Assembly: GCA_043747595.1 (NCBI GenBank) | Contig: JAYTOX010000140.1 | Location: forward strand, 1 to 19,534 | Source of the DNA: JADKIH01 sp043747595 | GTDB taxonomy: Bacteria; Bacteroidota; Bacteroidia; AKYH767-A; 2013-40CM-41-45 | Direction of reading: 5' to 3' | DNA: 19,534 nt | Part shown: in pieces, positions 1 through 7,434 of the stretch | Position numbering within the stretch: the first letter of the stretch is position 1 | Layout of the letters: each line of letters opens with the position of its first letter | The notes under the pieces: generated by a model | Told to the model about the DNA's origin: nothing | Seen by the model: the letters and a program-made list of their open reading frames with translations, nothing else | The model's database searches: none | Program-made: the position numbers and the translations under genes

Positions 1-110
1 ACTTACTACTTACTACTTACTACTTACTACTTACTACTTACTACTTACTACTTACTACTTACTACTTACTACTTACTACTTACTACTTACTACTCACTAC
101 TCACTCACTA
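1..110. repeat. Heptanucleotide tandem array (ACTTACT)n
   Basis: Thirteen perfect ACTTACT units run from base 1 to 91, followed by two ACTCACT units (92-105) and a degraded partial unit. The array continues beyond the left edge, so its full length is unknown. Its right end enters the lipoprotein gene encoded on the minus strand: the stop codon (101-103) and the last two codons (Glu, Ser) lie in the variant units. Seven is not a multiple of three, so a change in unit number inside the gene would shift frame. Function is unknown; slipped-strand expansion is the obvious origin. Confidence 0.97.
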
Positions 111-1171
111 GGTTTCGCCATTTGTTTTTGCAAGATAGTTTCTTCATTAATTCTTCGTTGTAAATTGCGAACATAATCTCTCGCCTCTTTATTTCCATAC
201 TGTGTGTATGAATCTTGAGCCCACTTCAAAGCTGTTCCATATTCTCCAAGCACTTCATAACCTATAGCAATATCATAAGTTAGAAATCCGCCATCCTTCG
301 ATTTCTTTACTTTTGTTAATCCCTTTTTCCATGCATCTATTGCTTCGTTCCATTGGTTAACATCTGCATATCTAGAGCCTACTGCTAATTCTTCTATTCG
401 TTTTGATTTCCCATAAAACGATCGAGTAATTCTAATTGGCATCGGTGAAATCTTATATGCATAATCCTCCCCAACTGCACTTGCCAAATATTTATTTGCA
501 TTCGATTTTGAAATCAGTAAATTAATTGCATCAAAAGGTGTAGAGCCCGCTCCCTCCCACGAATTATTTTTTGTAATCATCTGCTGATCAATAATTGTTT
601 TGTCTTTATTGTAGTACGTCCTAATGCCCATCTTTACTGTCCCCACTCCTGAAGCATAAAATTCATTGTAATCAACTTCTTTTTTATTGGCACCATCTCC
701 AACCGTTTTTTTCTTTACTCTTGTACCTTGTGTTACTATAAAATCTGTATCAAATACTTCCAAGCTAACTACAATTTCAGAATGATTATTTATACATAGT
801 TGATCTATGATGTCCCATTTGATTGGATTTGGGAATGCAGAAGTCATACTATTTCCCTCTAAACGATCGGGCCAAATTTTTACATTGAAACGTGGTGAAT
901 AATTCAAATTGTTTTTTAAGCTATTCAGAGCTTCTTGAGCTGCAGCTTTATCATCAGACGGAAGTTCTCCGGTTAATATTCCCTCAATAATATTTAAAGT
1001 CTCATTGCTGAATTTTGTTCTATCGACAAGTAAAATTGTATTTGCTTCGGCAGGAAAAGTAATTTGCGCCGGTCGGGTAATGTTAAATGAAACAATTCTC
1101 GATGGACCACACGATGTAAATATGGCCAAAGTGGCAATAATTAGGATTTTGTAAAATGGTTTAGTTTTCAT
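101..1171 (-). CDS. Predicted lipoprotein with C-terminal TPR-like helices (possibly DUF6340 family)
   Basis: A 356-residue protein. The ATG at 1171 is preferred over the in-frame ATG at 1207 because it begins directly with a signal peptide (MKTKPF, then a hydrophobic ILIIATLAIF core) ending in a lipobox-like FTSC; Cys21 would be lipidated. The 12 extra residues of the longer form are polar and do not fit a signal peptide. The middle is a mixed alpha/beta region containing a 'VVSLEVFDTDF' strand and a 'MGIRTYYN' strand. Residues about 264-338 hold helix pairs with TPR character (NQWNEAIDAWKKGL, then IAIGYEVLGEYGTALKWA). The arrangement resembles Bacteroidota lipoproteins annotated as DUF6340, recalled from memory. 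The role is unknown; an envelope location is inferred. Its last two codons and its stop lie inside the heptanucleotide array. The 200-bp gap to the upstream same-strand gene makes co-transcription uncertain. Confidence 0.8.
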   Translation of the reverse strand: MKTKPFYKILIIATLAIFTSCGPSRIVSFNITRPAQITFPAEANTILLVDRTKFSNETLNIIEGILTGELPSDDKAAAQEALNSLKNNLNYSPRFNVKIWPDRLEGNSMTSAFPNPIKWDIIDQLCINNHSEIVVSLEVFDTDFIVTQGTRVKKKTVGDGANKKEVDYNEFYASGVGTVKMGIRTYYNKDKTIIDQQMITKNNSWEGAGSTPFDAINLLISKSNANKYLASAVGEDYAYKISPMPIRITRSFYGKSKRIEELAVGSRYADVNQWNEAIDAWKKGLTKVKKSKDGGFLTYDIAIGYEVLGEYGTALKWAQDSYTQYGNKEARDYVRNLQRRINEETILQKQMAKPSE

Positions 1172-1325
1172 TGCTATTGCATAACTGTTGTTTGTGAATC
1201 CATGCAATTACGAATAAAATATTAGTAAGGTTGCGAATATTTATTAGTAATTGAATAATTTCAGGAAAAGTCTAATTATTATTCGGTATTAGTTTTTTAC
1301 AATATTAGCCTATACAAATAACGGC

Positions 1326-1343
1326 CAACTTGTTGTTAAGTTG
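1326..1343 (-). terminator. Weak hairpin after the FN3 protein gene
   Basis: CAACTT and AAGTTG form a 6-bp stem with a 6-nt loop, about 30 bases past the stop of the minus-strand FN3 gene. On the minus strand only a short, mixed T-containing stretch follows. On the plus strand a long T-rich run follows, but no plus-strand gene ends here. This is a possible weak terminator and could be chance. Confidence 0.25.
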
Positions 1344-1371
1344 ACTGTTGTTTTATTCTTCTGTTATTTTT

Positions 1372-3483
1372 TTAGTAAATTATTATACGCTCTTGTTTAA
1401 AGAAATCACCATCACTAAAGATTAAAAAATAAATTCCAGGTGAAAGTTGACTAATGTTTGTTTCGAAGATATTTTCACCTTGACTAATTCCAAATTCATT
1501 CTCTACTAATTTTTTTCCTCGTATATCAGTAATACTAATTTTTAATTTACCATTATTCGCGCTTGTGAAATGTATATTTAATTGGTCGTGTGCAGGGTTT
1601 GGAAAAACTACGAGGCTATTATTTAAATCTGAATTATTGTGAGAGAGTTTCAACGGTGTACCAAAAATTGAAGGCGAGGAATAAGATGATATCGGCTGCC
1701 CATTACATATTGTTCTTACCTGCCATTGATAAGTTGTTACCGAAGCTAAACCTGTTAAGCTAGTAGCATAAATTCCACCTGCACCAGAAATTTTCTTCCA
1801 TAGATAATTTGTTGTTCCGTTAACTGAATAACGAACTAAAAAACTATCGGCAGAAACCATTGGTGTCCAGGATATATCTGCTGAAACATTCGTAATATTT
1901 GTTGTTGATAAATTGTAAGGAATTGTACATCCTACTGGTACATTCGATGTAGTAAAGTTTGCCATTGAGGAATAGCCGCTGCTTGTTCCGGTACAAATCG
2001 AACTGATCTGAAATTGATAGTTGGTATTCGGGTTTAATCCATTTAGGATTGCAGAATAACCGGATGTGCCTGGTTGATTAAAATATTTATTTATCCCTGA
2101 CCCAACTTCCGAATACCTAATCCTAAATGTATCTGCTGTTACCAGATTCGACCAACTAATTAGAACAGATACATTCGTGATATTTGAAGTGGATAAGGAA
2201 TGTGGCCTAGAACACGATACCGGTATATTTAATGTTGTGAAAAAAGATGTACTACTGTATCCGCTACTTACTCCTAAACAAATTGAACTCACTTGCCAAT
2301 AGTAGGCAGTGTTTGCTTGTAAATTTGTTAGGGTTAAATTGTTTCCTCCGCTGCCATTTTTATTTATGTAGAAATAATTTCCGCTTGAAACTTCTCGGTA
2401 ACGAATTCTAAATGTATCTGCAGCAACGTATGGCGACCAACTAAGTATTACTGATACGTTTGTTGTATTTGAAGATGAAAGTCCCCAAGGTCTTGTACAA
2501 TTAACAGGAGTTGAAGTTGTGACGAATGAAATGGTTGGAGAATAACCACTGCTAACTCCCAAGCAAATTGAACTTACTTGTATATCGTAGGTTGTAGCAG
2601 GTTGAAGATTTTGTAATGTGTAAATGTGCGGAAGTGTTCCATCATAATTTATATATCGATAATTTCCGGAACCGGATACGGAATATCGAATTCTGAATGT
2701 ATCGGCCGAAACAAAATTTGTCCAATTGATTGCAGCCGATGTATTGGTAATTGCATTTACAACAATTCCGTTTGGACGAACACAATTAATTGTTGTAGGA
2801 AGAGTAGTAAAAGAAACTATCGGAATGCTGTAAGTACTACTTACGCCTTGACATTTTGTACTCACTTCTACATTGTAGGTTGTTCCGGGTAATAAATTTA
2901 GTAGAGTTGTGTTTACAATTCCGCCGGCGCCGTCAACATCTATGTATTGGTATGCAGAGCTTCCTGTTACATATCTTATCCTAAATGTATCTGCTACTTG
3001 TGCGTTCCAATTAATTTGAGCACTTGTATTCGTAATGTTGGTAACACTAATTCCGGTTGGTACGTTACAACTATTTGTAAGCCTAACTAAAAAACCATTA
3101 GATAAAATGTTATCAGTAATAATTGGAAATACATTTGGAATTCCACCCTGAGAAATTACATGCACATCGTACCATCCCGGAACTGCATTACTTGGAATTG
3201 TGAAGTTTGTAGTTAGTGAATCTGAAAAATATGGATAAATTGGCGATGGATAAATTTGAGATTGATCAAAATAAGTAGTGTAGATAATGTTTGATCCTTG
3301 TTGTAAATATATATCGCTTGTGCCAATTGGAGGAGATGCAGACATCATAACTCCTGAAGCCAATGTTATGGTAGTTGTTAGTGTTTGTCCTTGGAAGGCT
3401 GATGATGGACTTATGGAAGCAACTTGTGCAAAAGTGAAATTATACACAAGTAGGAAAAAAGAACAGACAATTATTTTTTTCAT
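1372..3483 (-). CDS. Secreted protein with five fibronectin type III repeats and T9SS type A sorting domain
   Basis: A 703-residue protein. Residues 1-20 form a signal peptide (MKKIIVCSFFLLVYNF, likely cleaved at FA-Q). Residues about 21-135 are a beta-rich region beginning 'SISPSSAFQGQTLTTTITL', which resembles IPT/TIG or Ig-like surface domains. Five fibronectin type III repeats follow at about 139-227, 234-323, 329-417, 424-512 and 519-609. Each has the 'ITN.S..I.W....ADTFRIRY' strand pattern and 'L.P.T.Y..QVSSIC.G.SS.YS' near its end. Each repeat has one Cys at its first residue and one about 73 residues on, likely a disulfide. Residues about 617-703 are a T9SS sorting domain (FPNPAHDQLNI, LSPGIYFLIF). 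By family knowledge it would cross the outer membrane through T9SS and be surface-anchored or released. No catalytic domain is visible, so adhesion or ligand binding is only an inference. The start at 3483 fits the signal peptide. Confidence 0.92.
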   Translation of the reverse strand: MKKIIVCSFFLLVYNFTFAQVASISPSSAFQGQTLTTTITLASGVMMSASPPIGTSDIYLQQGSNIIYTTYFDQSQIYPSPIYPYFSDSLTTNFTIPSNAVPGWYDVHVISQGGIPNVFPIITDNILSNGFLVRLTNSCNVPTGISVTNITNTSAQINWNAQVADTFRIRYVTGSSAYQYIDVDGAGGIVNTTLLNLLPGTTYNVEVSTKCQGVSSTYSIPIVSFTTLPTTINCVRPNGIVVNAITNTSAAINWTNFVSADTFRIRYSVSGSGNYRYINYDGTLPHIYTLQNLQPATTYDIQVSSICLGVSSGYSPTISFVTTSTPVNCTRPWGLSSSNTTNVSVILSWSPYVAADTFRIRYREVSSGNYFYINKNGSGGNNLTLTNLQANTAYYWQVSSICLGVSSGYSSTSFFTTLNIPVSCSRPHSLSTSNITNVSVLISWSNLVTADTFRIRYSEVGSGINKYFNQPGTSGYSAILNGLNPNTNYQFQISSICTGTSSGYSSMANFTTSNVPVGCTIPYNLSTTNITNVSADISWTPMVSADSFLVRYSVNGTTNYLWKKISGAGGIYATSLTGLASVTTYQWQVRTICNGQPISSYSSPSIFGTPLKLSHNNSDLNNSLVVFPNPAHDQLNIHFTSANNGKLKISITDIRGKKLVENEFGISQGENIFETNISQLSPGIYFLIFSDGDFFKQERIIIY
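1657..3069 (-). repeat. Five tandem FN3-coding repeats (about 285 bp each)
   Basis: The five FN3 units in the preceding gene are similar enough in nucleotide sequence to count as a coding tandem repeat. For example, codons for ADTFRIRY recur around 2115-2140, 2400-2425, 2690-2710 and 2980-3000. Units 2, 3 and 4 are the most alike in the 'SSICLGVSSGYS' segment. This is the kind of array that expands and contracts by recombination. Confidence 0.85.
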
Positions 3484-3559
3484 CGGAGAGTTTTCTAGGA
3501 ATTAAATGTAAACTTTTTTTTGTTACATTTATTCTTACACTTTTTAATAAACAGAATTT
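3484..3559. promoter_or_regulatory. Divergent promoter region
   Basis: This 76-bp gap separates two divergent T9SS cargo genes, so it must hold promoters for both unless transcription enters from further away. The word TACATTTA, close to the Bacteroidota -7 consensus TAnnTTTG, occurs once per strand: 3524-3531 on plus and 3503-3510 on minus. A plus-strand TTG lies at 3520-3522, but neither copy has a well-placed TTG -33 element, so exact promoter positions are weakly supported. Confidence 0.35.
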
Positions 3560-6175
3560 ATGTACAATTCAAGACAATTTAAGGGTTTTAACTATTTTGC
3601 TGTTTTAATAACTTTTTTCATTTCAATTTTTCAAATTGACATTGTATTCGCCACAACATTAATCGTAACAAATACAAACAATACGGGAGTAGGCTCGCTT
3701 CGCAATCAGGTCAATGCTGCTACTGCCGGTGATTCAATTCGTTTTGACAATTCAACAAATGGAGTTCCAATTGTTTTATCTAGCGAGATTTTTATCGATA
3801 AGAAACTTTATATTTTGGGAAATGGCCGTGAAAGGACCATTCTAAGTGGAAATTCCGTAACACGTATTATCCATCTCGACGCTTTCGCTGATGTATATAT
3901 GGAACAACTCAGTTTTGCCGACGGCAACAGTATTGGAGACAACGGAGGAGCAATTCTTAATAGTGGAATTATGACACTTTCTATTTGTAATTTTTATAAT
4001 AATAGTGCGGGTGCATTTGGAGGTGCAATCACAAATACAAATAACTTGGTAATTGAGAATTGTAATTTATGGGATAACAATGCGGTTGGAAATTCAGGTG
4101 GTGCAATATTATCTTATGGGGCTTTTTTACAAATCAGAAATTCTTCAGTATATGCAAATCATGCAAACGGTTTTGGTGGTGGATTGGAATTAAGCGGTAC
4201 AGCAACTCTCACTAATTGCACAGTAAGTGGAAATGGTGCCGGCGCAGGAGGAGGAGGAATTTTTAATGATGGCGATCTTACAATAAACAATTGCACGATC
4301 ACAAAAAATAGTGACGGACTGGTGAATGATGCCGGGACATTGTTGTTGATGAATAGTATTTTAGCAGGAAATACTTTAGGTGATGGTTCAAATGCTGCTA
4401 TGCTCGATCCAACTTGCAGAAACAATGTGATTGGTGATAATTCATTGTTAGGAATTCCTATTGGAAATGGAAATTATTTCGGAATAGTTCCTGAGCTCGG
4501 GTCATTAGGTGATTATGGTGGGTATACATTGACACATTCTTTGCATTGTGATAATTGGGAGTGCATTGGACATGCAGATCCATTGTTGGCGCCTTTACTC
4601 GATCAACGTGGATTTGCACGGCAATATGGAGCTGATATTGGTTCGTTTGAAAATCATTTTCAAAATTATTATCAGGTTACAAACATAAATGATTCCGGTC
4701 CGGGTTCATTGAGAGAAGCTGTTGCAAATCCTTGTGATACTGCTTTTGTTGAATTTCACCCCTCTCTCGATGGCTATATTATTTTTCTGTTAAGTCCAAT
4801 TGATGTCAAGGTACATGCATATATTTATGGAAGAGGTACTCAGAATACTATTATCAGTGGAAATTCTATTACCCGTATATTTAATGTTTGGTCATCTGAT
4901 ACGCTTGATTTATCAAACTTGACTTTAACAAATGGAAATTCCGGAATCTATAATGGAGGTTGTGTTAATAATGATGGTTGTTTGCAAGCACAAAATGTTA
5001 AGTTCTTAAATAATCAAAGTAATGGAAATGGAGGAACTGTCTTTAACAGTTTTGTTGTTCAGATAAATCATTCGACGTTTGAATCAAACAGAGCTTACGG
5101 GAGTTCAGGGGGTGCAATTTTTCAGACTAGTAATTCCGAGACTACATTAGGTCAATGTATATTGGATTCAAATTATGCAACTGGAGCCGGTGGTGCTGTC
5201 TATGGAAATGATAATACGGTTATTGAAAATTGTACATTTAGTTCAAATCATAGCGATGCAGATGGTGGAGCAGTTCACATGACGGGGTTTAGCGATTTGG
5301 TAAGTTGTACGCTTACTTTGAATTCTGCAAATGGAAATGGCGGAGCATTAAGTATTGCTTCTAGCGCGACTGTATATTTAAAGAACACAATTATAGCAGG
5401 CAATTCCGCAACATTAAATGGCCCCGACGGAAATAATTCAGGTGTGATCAGCAGTATTAGTTTAAATAATCTGATAGGGGATAATTCAGGTTTCAATATG
5501 CCTGCAGGACAAGGAAATATTCTTGATCAGAATGCAATGTTGGATGTTCTTGCTGACAATGGTGGCGTAACCATGACCCATGCATTGTTATGTGGAAGTC
5601 CGGCAATAAATGAAGCGTCAACACAATTTGTTCTCCCCACAGACCAACGCGACAGTATGCGTGTTGGATTACCGGATATTGGAGCGTACGAATTCACCGA
5701 CATTAATACAGCTTTAAACATTTCTGGAAATGGCGAAACTATAACGGCAGTTCAATTCGGAGCACAATATCAATGGTTCAATTGCAATACGAATTTGATA
5801 ATCGCAGGGCAAACTAATTCCTCATATACAGCTACAGTAAATGGAAGCTTTGCAATGATTATCACAAATAATGGTTGTACAGACACCTCCGACTGTATAA
5901 ATATTACTACCGTTGGTATAGATAAAAATAATGATTTCGCAGGAATTGAAATCTATCCTAATCCTGTTCATTCTAAATTGACAATCAGTTCAGATTTTGC
6001 GATAGATATTAAATCAGTTACTATTTTTAATACTGCATGGCAAACTATAAATATTGAAATGCATGTTGATAGTCATGGATGGAATTTTGACACATCTGTC
6101 TTACCCGCTGGAATGTACATTGCTGAAATACGAAAGGAAGATCAGGTTTTAAGAATGAAATTTGTAAAAGAATAA
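3560..6175 (+). CDS. Two-module parallel beta-helix (Pmp/choice-of-anchor Q-like) surface protein with T9SS sorting domain
   Basis: An 871-residue protein. The N-terminal hydrophobic segment (about 12-31, ending IVFA-TT) is a signal peptide. Two similar modules follow, at about 34-363 and 372-712. Each opens with a '[VP]GSLR..V' motif of the CSLREA type, continues with 'TI[LI]SGNS[VI]TRI' and many GGAI/GGAV beta-helix turns with 'NCT[VIF]..N', and ends in a choice-of-anchor Q-like signature (DQR..R....DIG[SA][YF]E). Residues about 718-783 look like a small Ig-like domain with Cys742, Cys773 and Cys779. Residues about 797-871 are a T9SS type A sorting domain (IYPNPVHSKLTI, LPAGMYIAEI). By family knowledge such beta-helices are extracellular and may be adhesins or polysaccharide-interacting proteins. 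No catalytic residues can be assigned. The PPK2 gene starts 12 nt after the stop. Confidence 0.92.
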   Translation: MYNSRQFKGFNYFAVLITFFISIFQIDIVFATTLIVTNTNNTGVGSLRNQVNAATAGDSIRFDNSTNGVPIVLSSEIFIDKKLYILGNGRERTILSGNSVTRIIHLDAFADVYMEQLSFADGNSIGDNGGAILNSGIMTLSICNFYNNSAGAFGGAITNTNNLVIENCNLWDNNAVGNSGGAILSYGAFLQIRNSSVYANHANGFGGGLELSGTATLTNCTVSGNGAGAGGGGIFNDGDLTINNCTITKNSDGLVNDAGTLLLMNSILAGNTLGDGSNAAMLDPTCRNNVIGDNSLLGIPIGNGNYFGIVPELGSLGDYGGYTLTHSLHCDNWECIGHADPLLAPLLDQRGFARQYGADIGSFENHFQNYYQVTNINDSGPGSLREAVANPCDTAFVEFHPSLDGYIIFLLSPIDVKVHAYIYGRGTQNTIISGNSITRIFNVWSSDTLDLSNLTLTNGNSGIYNGGCVNNDGCLQAQNVKFLNNQSNGNGGTVFNSFVVQINHSTFESNRAYGSSGGAIFQTSNSETTLGQCILDSNYATGAGGAVYGNDNTVIENCTFSSNHSDADGGAVHMTGFSDLVSCTLTLNSANGNGGALSIASSATVYLKNTIIAGNSATLNGPDGNNSGVISSISLNNLIGDNSGFNMPAGQGNILDQNAMLDVLADNGGVTMTHALLCGSPAINEASTQFVLPTDQRDSMRVGLPDIGAYEFTDINTALNISGNGETITAVQFGAQYQWFNCNTNLIIAGQTNSSYTATVNGSFAMIITNNGCTDTSDCINITTVGIDKNNDFAGIEIYPNPVHSKLTISSDFAIDIKSVTIFNTAWQTINIEMHVDSHGWNFDTSVLPAGMYIAEIRKEDQVLRMKFVKE

Positions 6176-6187
6176 AAATAAAGTATT

Positions 6188-7072
6188 ATGAAAATTAATA
6201 ACTACAAAGTAAAACCCGGGGCCAAAGTTAAACTCTCAAAAATCTCAACCGATACCGCATCAGAGAAAATTGCTAAAGCAGCCCTCAAGGGTCGTCTAGA
6301 AAAAGATATTTATGATATATCAAATTATCAATATAAACTCTTCGCAGAAAATCGTCAGTCGCTTTTGATCATTTTACAAGGCATGGATAGTTCCGGAAAA
6401 GACGGAACTATTAAGCACATCATGAACGGTGTAAATCCACAAGGAGTTTCGGTGCATAGTTTCAAACATCCGTCAGATCTGGAATTGGAGCACGATTATT
6501 TATGGCGTCATGCTATGAAATTGCCTGAGCGCGGACAAATAACTATTTTCAATCGTTCTCATTATGAAAATGTGTTGATCACAAAAGTTCATCCTCAAAT
6601 TGTATTGTCCGAGCGATTACCTAATGTAAGAACAGTAAAAGAAGTCGATGAAAAATTCTGGAAAAAGAGATACAAGCAGATTAATAATTTCGAGAAGAAT
6701 ATGATCTACAATGGAATTCACGTGCTCAAGTTTTTCCTTCATATTTCCAAAGAGGAACAAGCCAGACGATTCATTGATCGTATTGATAAAAAAGAAAAGC
6801 ATTGGAAATTTTCTTCTGCTGATATTACAGAGCGTGGTTTTTGGGACCAATATCAATTGGCATACGAGCAAGCACTGATGAATACAAGTACAGATGAAGC
6901 TCCATGGTATATTATCCCTGCCGACAATAAAGATTTTGCGCACTATATTATTGGCAAAGCGATACTCGATAAATTACAGAAAATCGATCCAAAATACCCG
7001 GTTGTTACAACGGAAGAAGTCGCTGCTATGAAAACCGCAAAAGCCGGTCTTCTCAAGGAAATAAAAAAATAA
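6188..7072 (+). CDS. ppk2: Polyphosphate kinase 2 family protein, class III-like
   Basis: A 294-residue cytoplasmic P-loop phosphotransferase of usual single-domain PPK2 length. It transfers phosphate between inorganic polyphosphate and nucleotides. Walker A is GMDSSGKDG (65-73), with Lys71 contacting phosphate. The Walker B segment is IFNRSHYENVL (120-130); the 'FNRS.YE.VL' form, with Asn where many PPK2 proteins have Asp, is typical of the class III clade that can phosphorylate AMP as well as ADP. The lid segment 'KHWKFSSADITERGFWDQY' (about 204-222) also fits that clade. A C-terminal 'APWYIIPADNKDFAHYII' strand-helix (238-255) completes the family pattern. Class assignment comes from remembered motifs, not an alignment. 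The 12-nt spacing from the upstream surface-protein gene suggests read-through transcription, though the functions are unrelated. There is no clear Shine-Dalgarno sequence. A hairpin just after the stop may end the transcript. Confidence 0.93.
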   Translation: MKINNYKVKPGAKVKLSKISTDTASEKIAKAALKGRLEKDIYDISNYQYKLFAENRQSLLIILQGMDSSGKDGTIKHIMNGVNPQGVSVHSFKHPSDLELEHDYLWRHAMKLPERGQITIFNRSHYENVLITKVHPQIVLSERLPNVRTVKEVDEKFWKKRYKQINNFEKNMIYNGIHVLKFFLHISKEEQARRFIDRIDKKEKHWKFSSADITERGFWDQYQLAYEQALMNTSTDEAPWYIIPADNKDFAHYIIGKAILDKLQKIDPKYPVVTTEEVAAMKTAKAGLLKEIKK

Positions 7073-7075
7073 TAT

Positions 7076-7105
7076 TTATTGCCCATTCTGAAGAGCAGGC
7101 AATAA
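7076..7105 (+). terminator. Hairpin terminator after ppk2
   Basis: TTATTGCC and GGCAATAA form an 8-bp stem, with a symmetrical CA/CA interior loop and a small inner TTC/GAG stem closing a TGAA loop. It begins four bases after the ppk2 stop. No strong T-run follows, so it may be a weak terminator or an mRNA 3'-end stabiliser. Confidence 0.5.
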
Positions 7106-7434
7106 GTGTGAAAATACTATCTGTAAAAGAAAATTAAGCTTGAATAACCGATTTAATTATTTAATTTTGAACAATATTTTACTGCGTAAATTTTAATTCA
7201 TTTTTGCAACATTTTAAAATATTTGACCTTAAGTGTCAATATTAATAGGTCAGTTTGTTGTAATTTAGTCTAAGTGAATTTTATAAATATGTTCTAATGT
7301 GTAGGATTATCTCGGTCAATAAATTACAAAAGGGAAAAAAATAAGAGTATTAATTAGACGGTTTAATATTAATTGTTTAAATTGCTTAGTGATTTCCAAA
7401 TTAGTATTTTTTATATTTTTTAATATAACATTTG
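7106..7434. other. AT-rich intergenic region before the phosphoesterase gene
   Basis: The region has no credible gene. It holds the ppk2 terminator hairpin just to its left, a TGACCT-N17-AGGTCA inverted repeat (7224-7252), and an extremely AT-rich last 60 bases ahead of the next start. A promoter for the downstream gene should lie here, but no convincing TTG/TAnnTTTG pair is visible. Confidence 0.6.
7224..7252. promoter_or_regulatory. Inverted repeat TGACCT-N17-AGGTCA
   Basis: Two perfect 6-bp half-sites in inverted orientation are separated by 17 bp, about 180 bp upstream of the phosphoesterase start. The spacing could suit a dimeric regulator, but six-base arms arise by chance in AT-rich DNA and no regulator gene is nearby. 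Confidence 0.2.

Noticed and set aside
1..110. CRISPR-like or origin iteron reading of the left-edge array
   Set aside because: The units are contiguous 7-mers without spacers, and no replication or DnaA-box context is visible.
1172..1207. Upstream ATG at 1207 as start of the lipoprotein
   Set aside because: It would place 12 polar residues ahead of a clear lipoprotein signal sequence that begins at the ATG at 1171.
2626..2892. 88-codon plus-strand open frame inside the FN3 gene
   Set aside because: It is antisense to a well-supported coding repeat and its composition (Cys- and Ile-rich without pattern) is that of a shadow frame.
4159..4425. 88-codon minus-strand open frame inside the beta-helix gene
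   Set aside because: Its proline-rich product is the reverse reading of glycine-rich GGA codons in the real gene.
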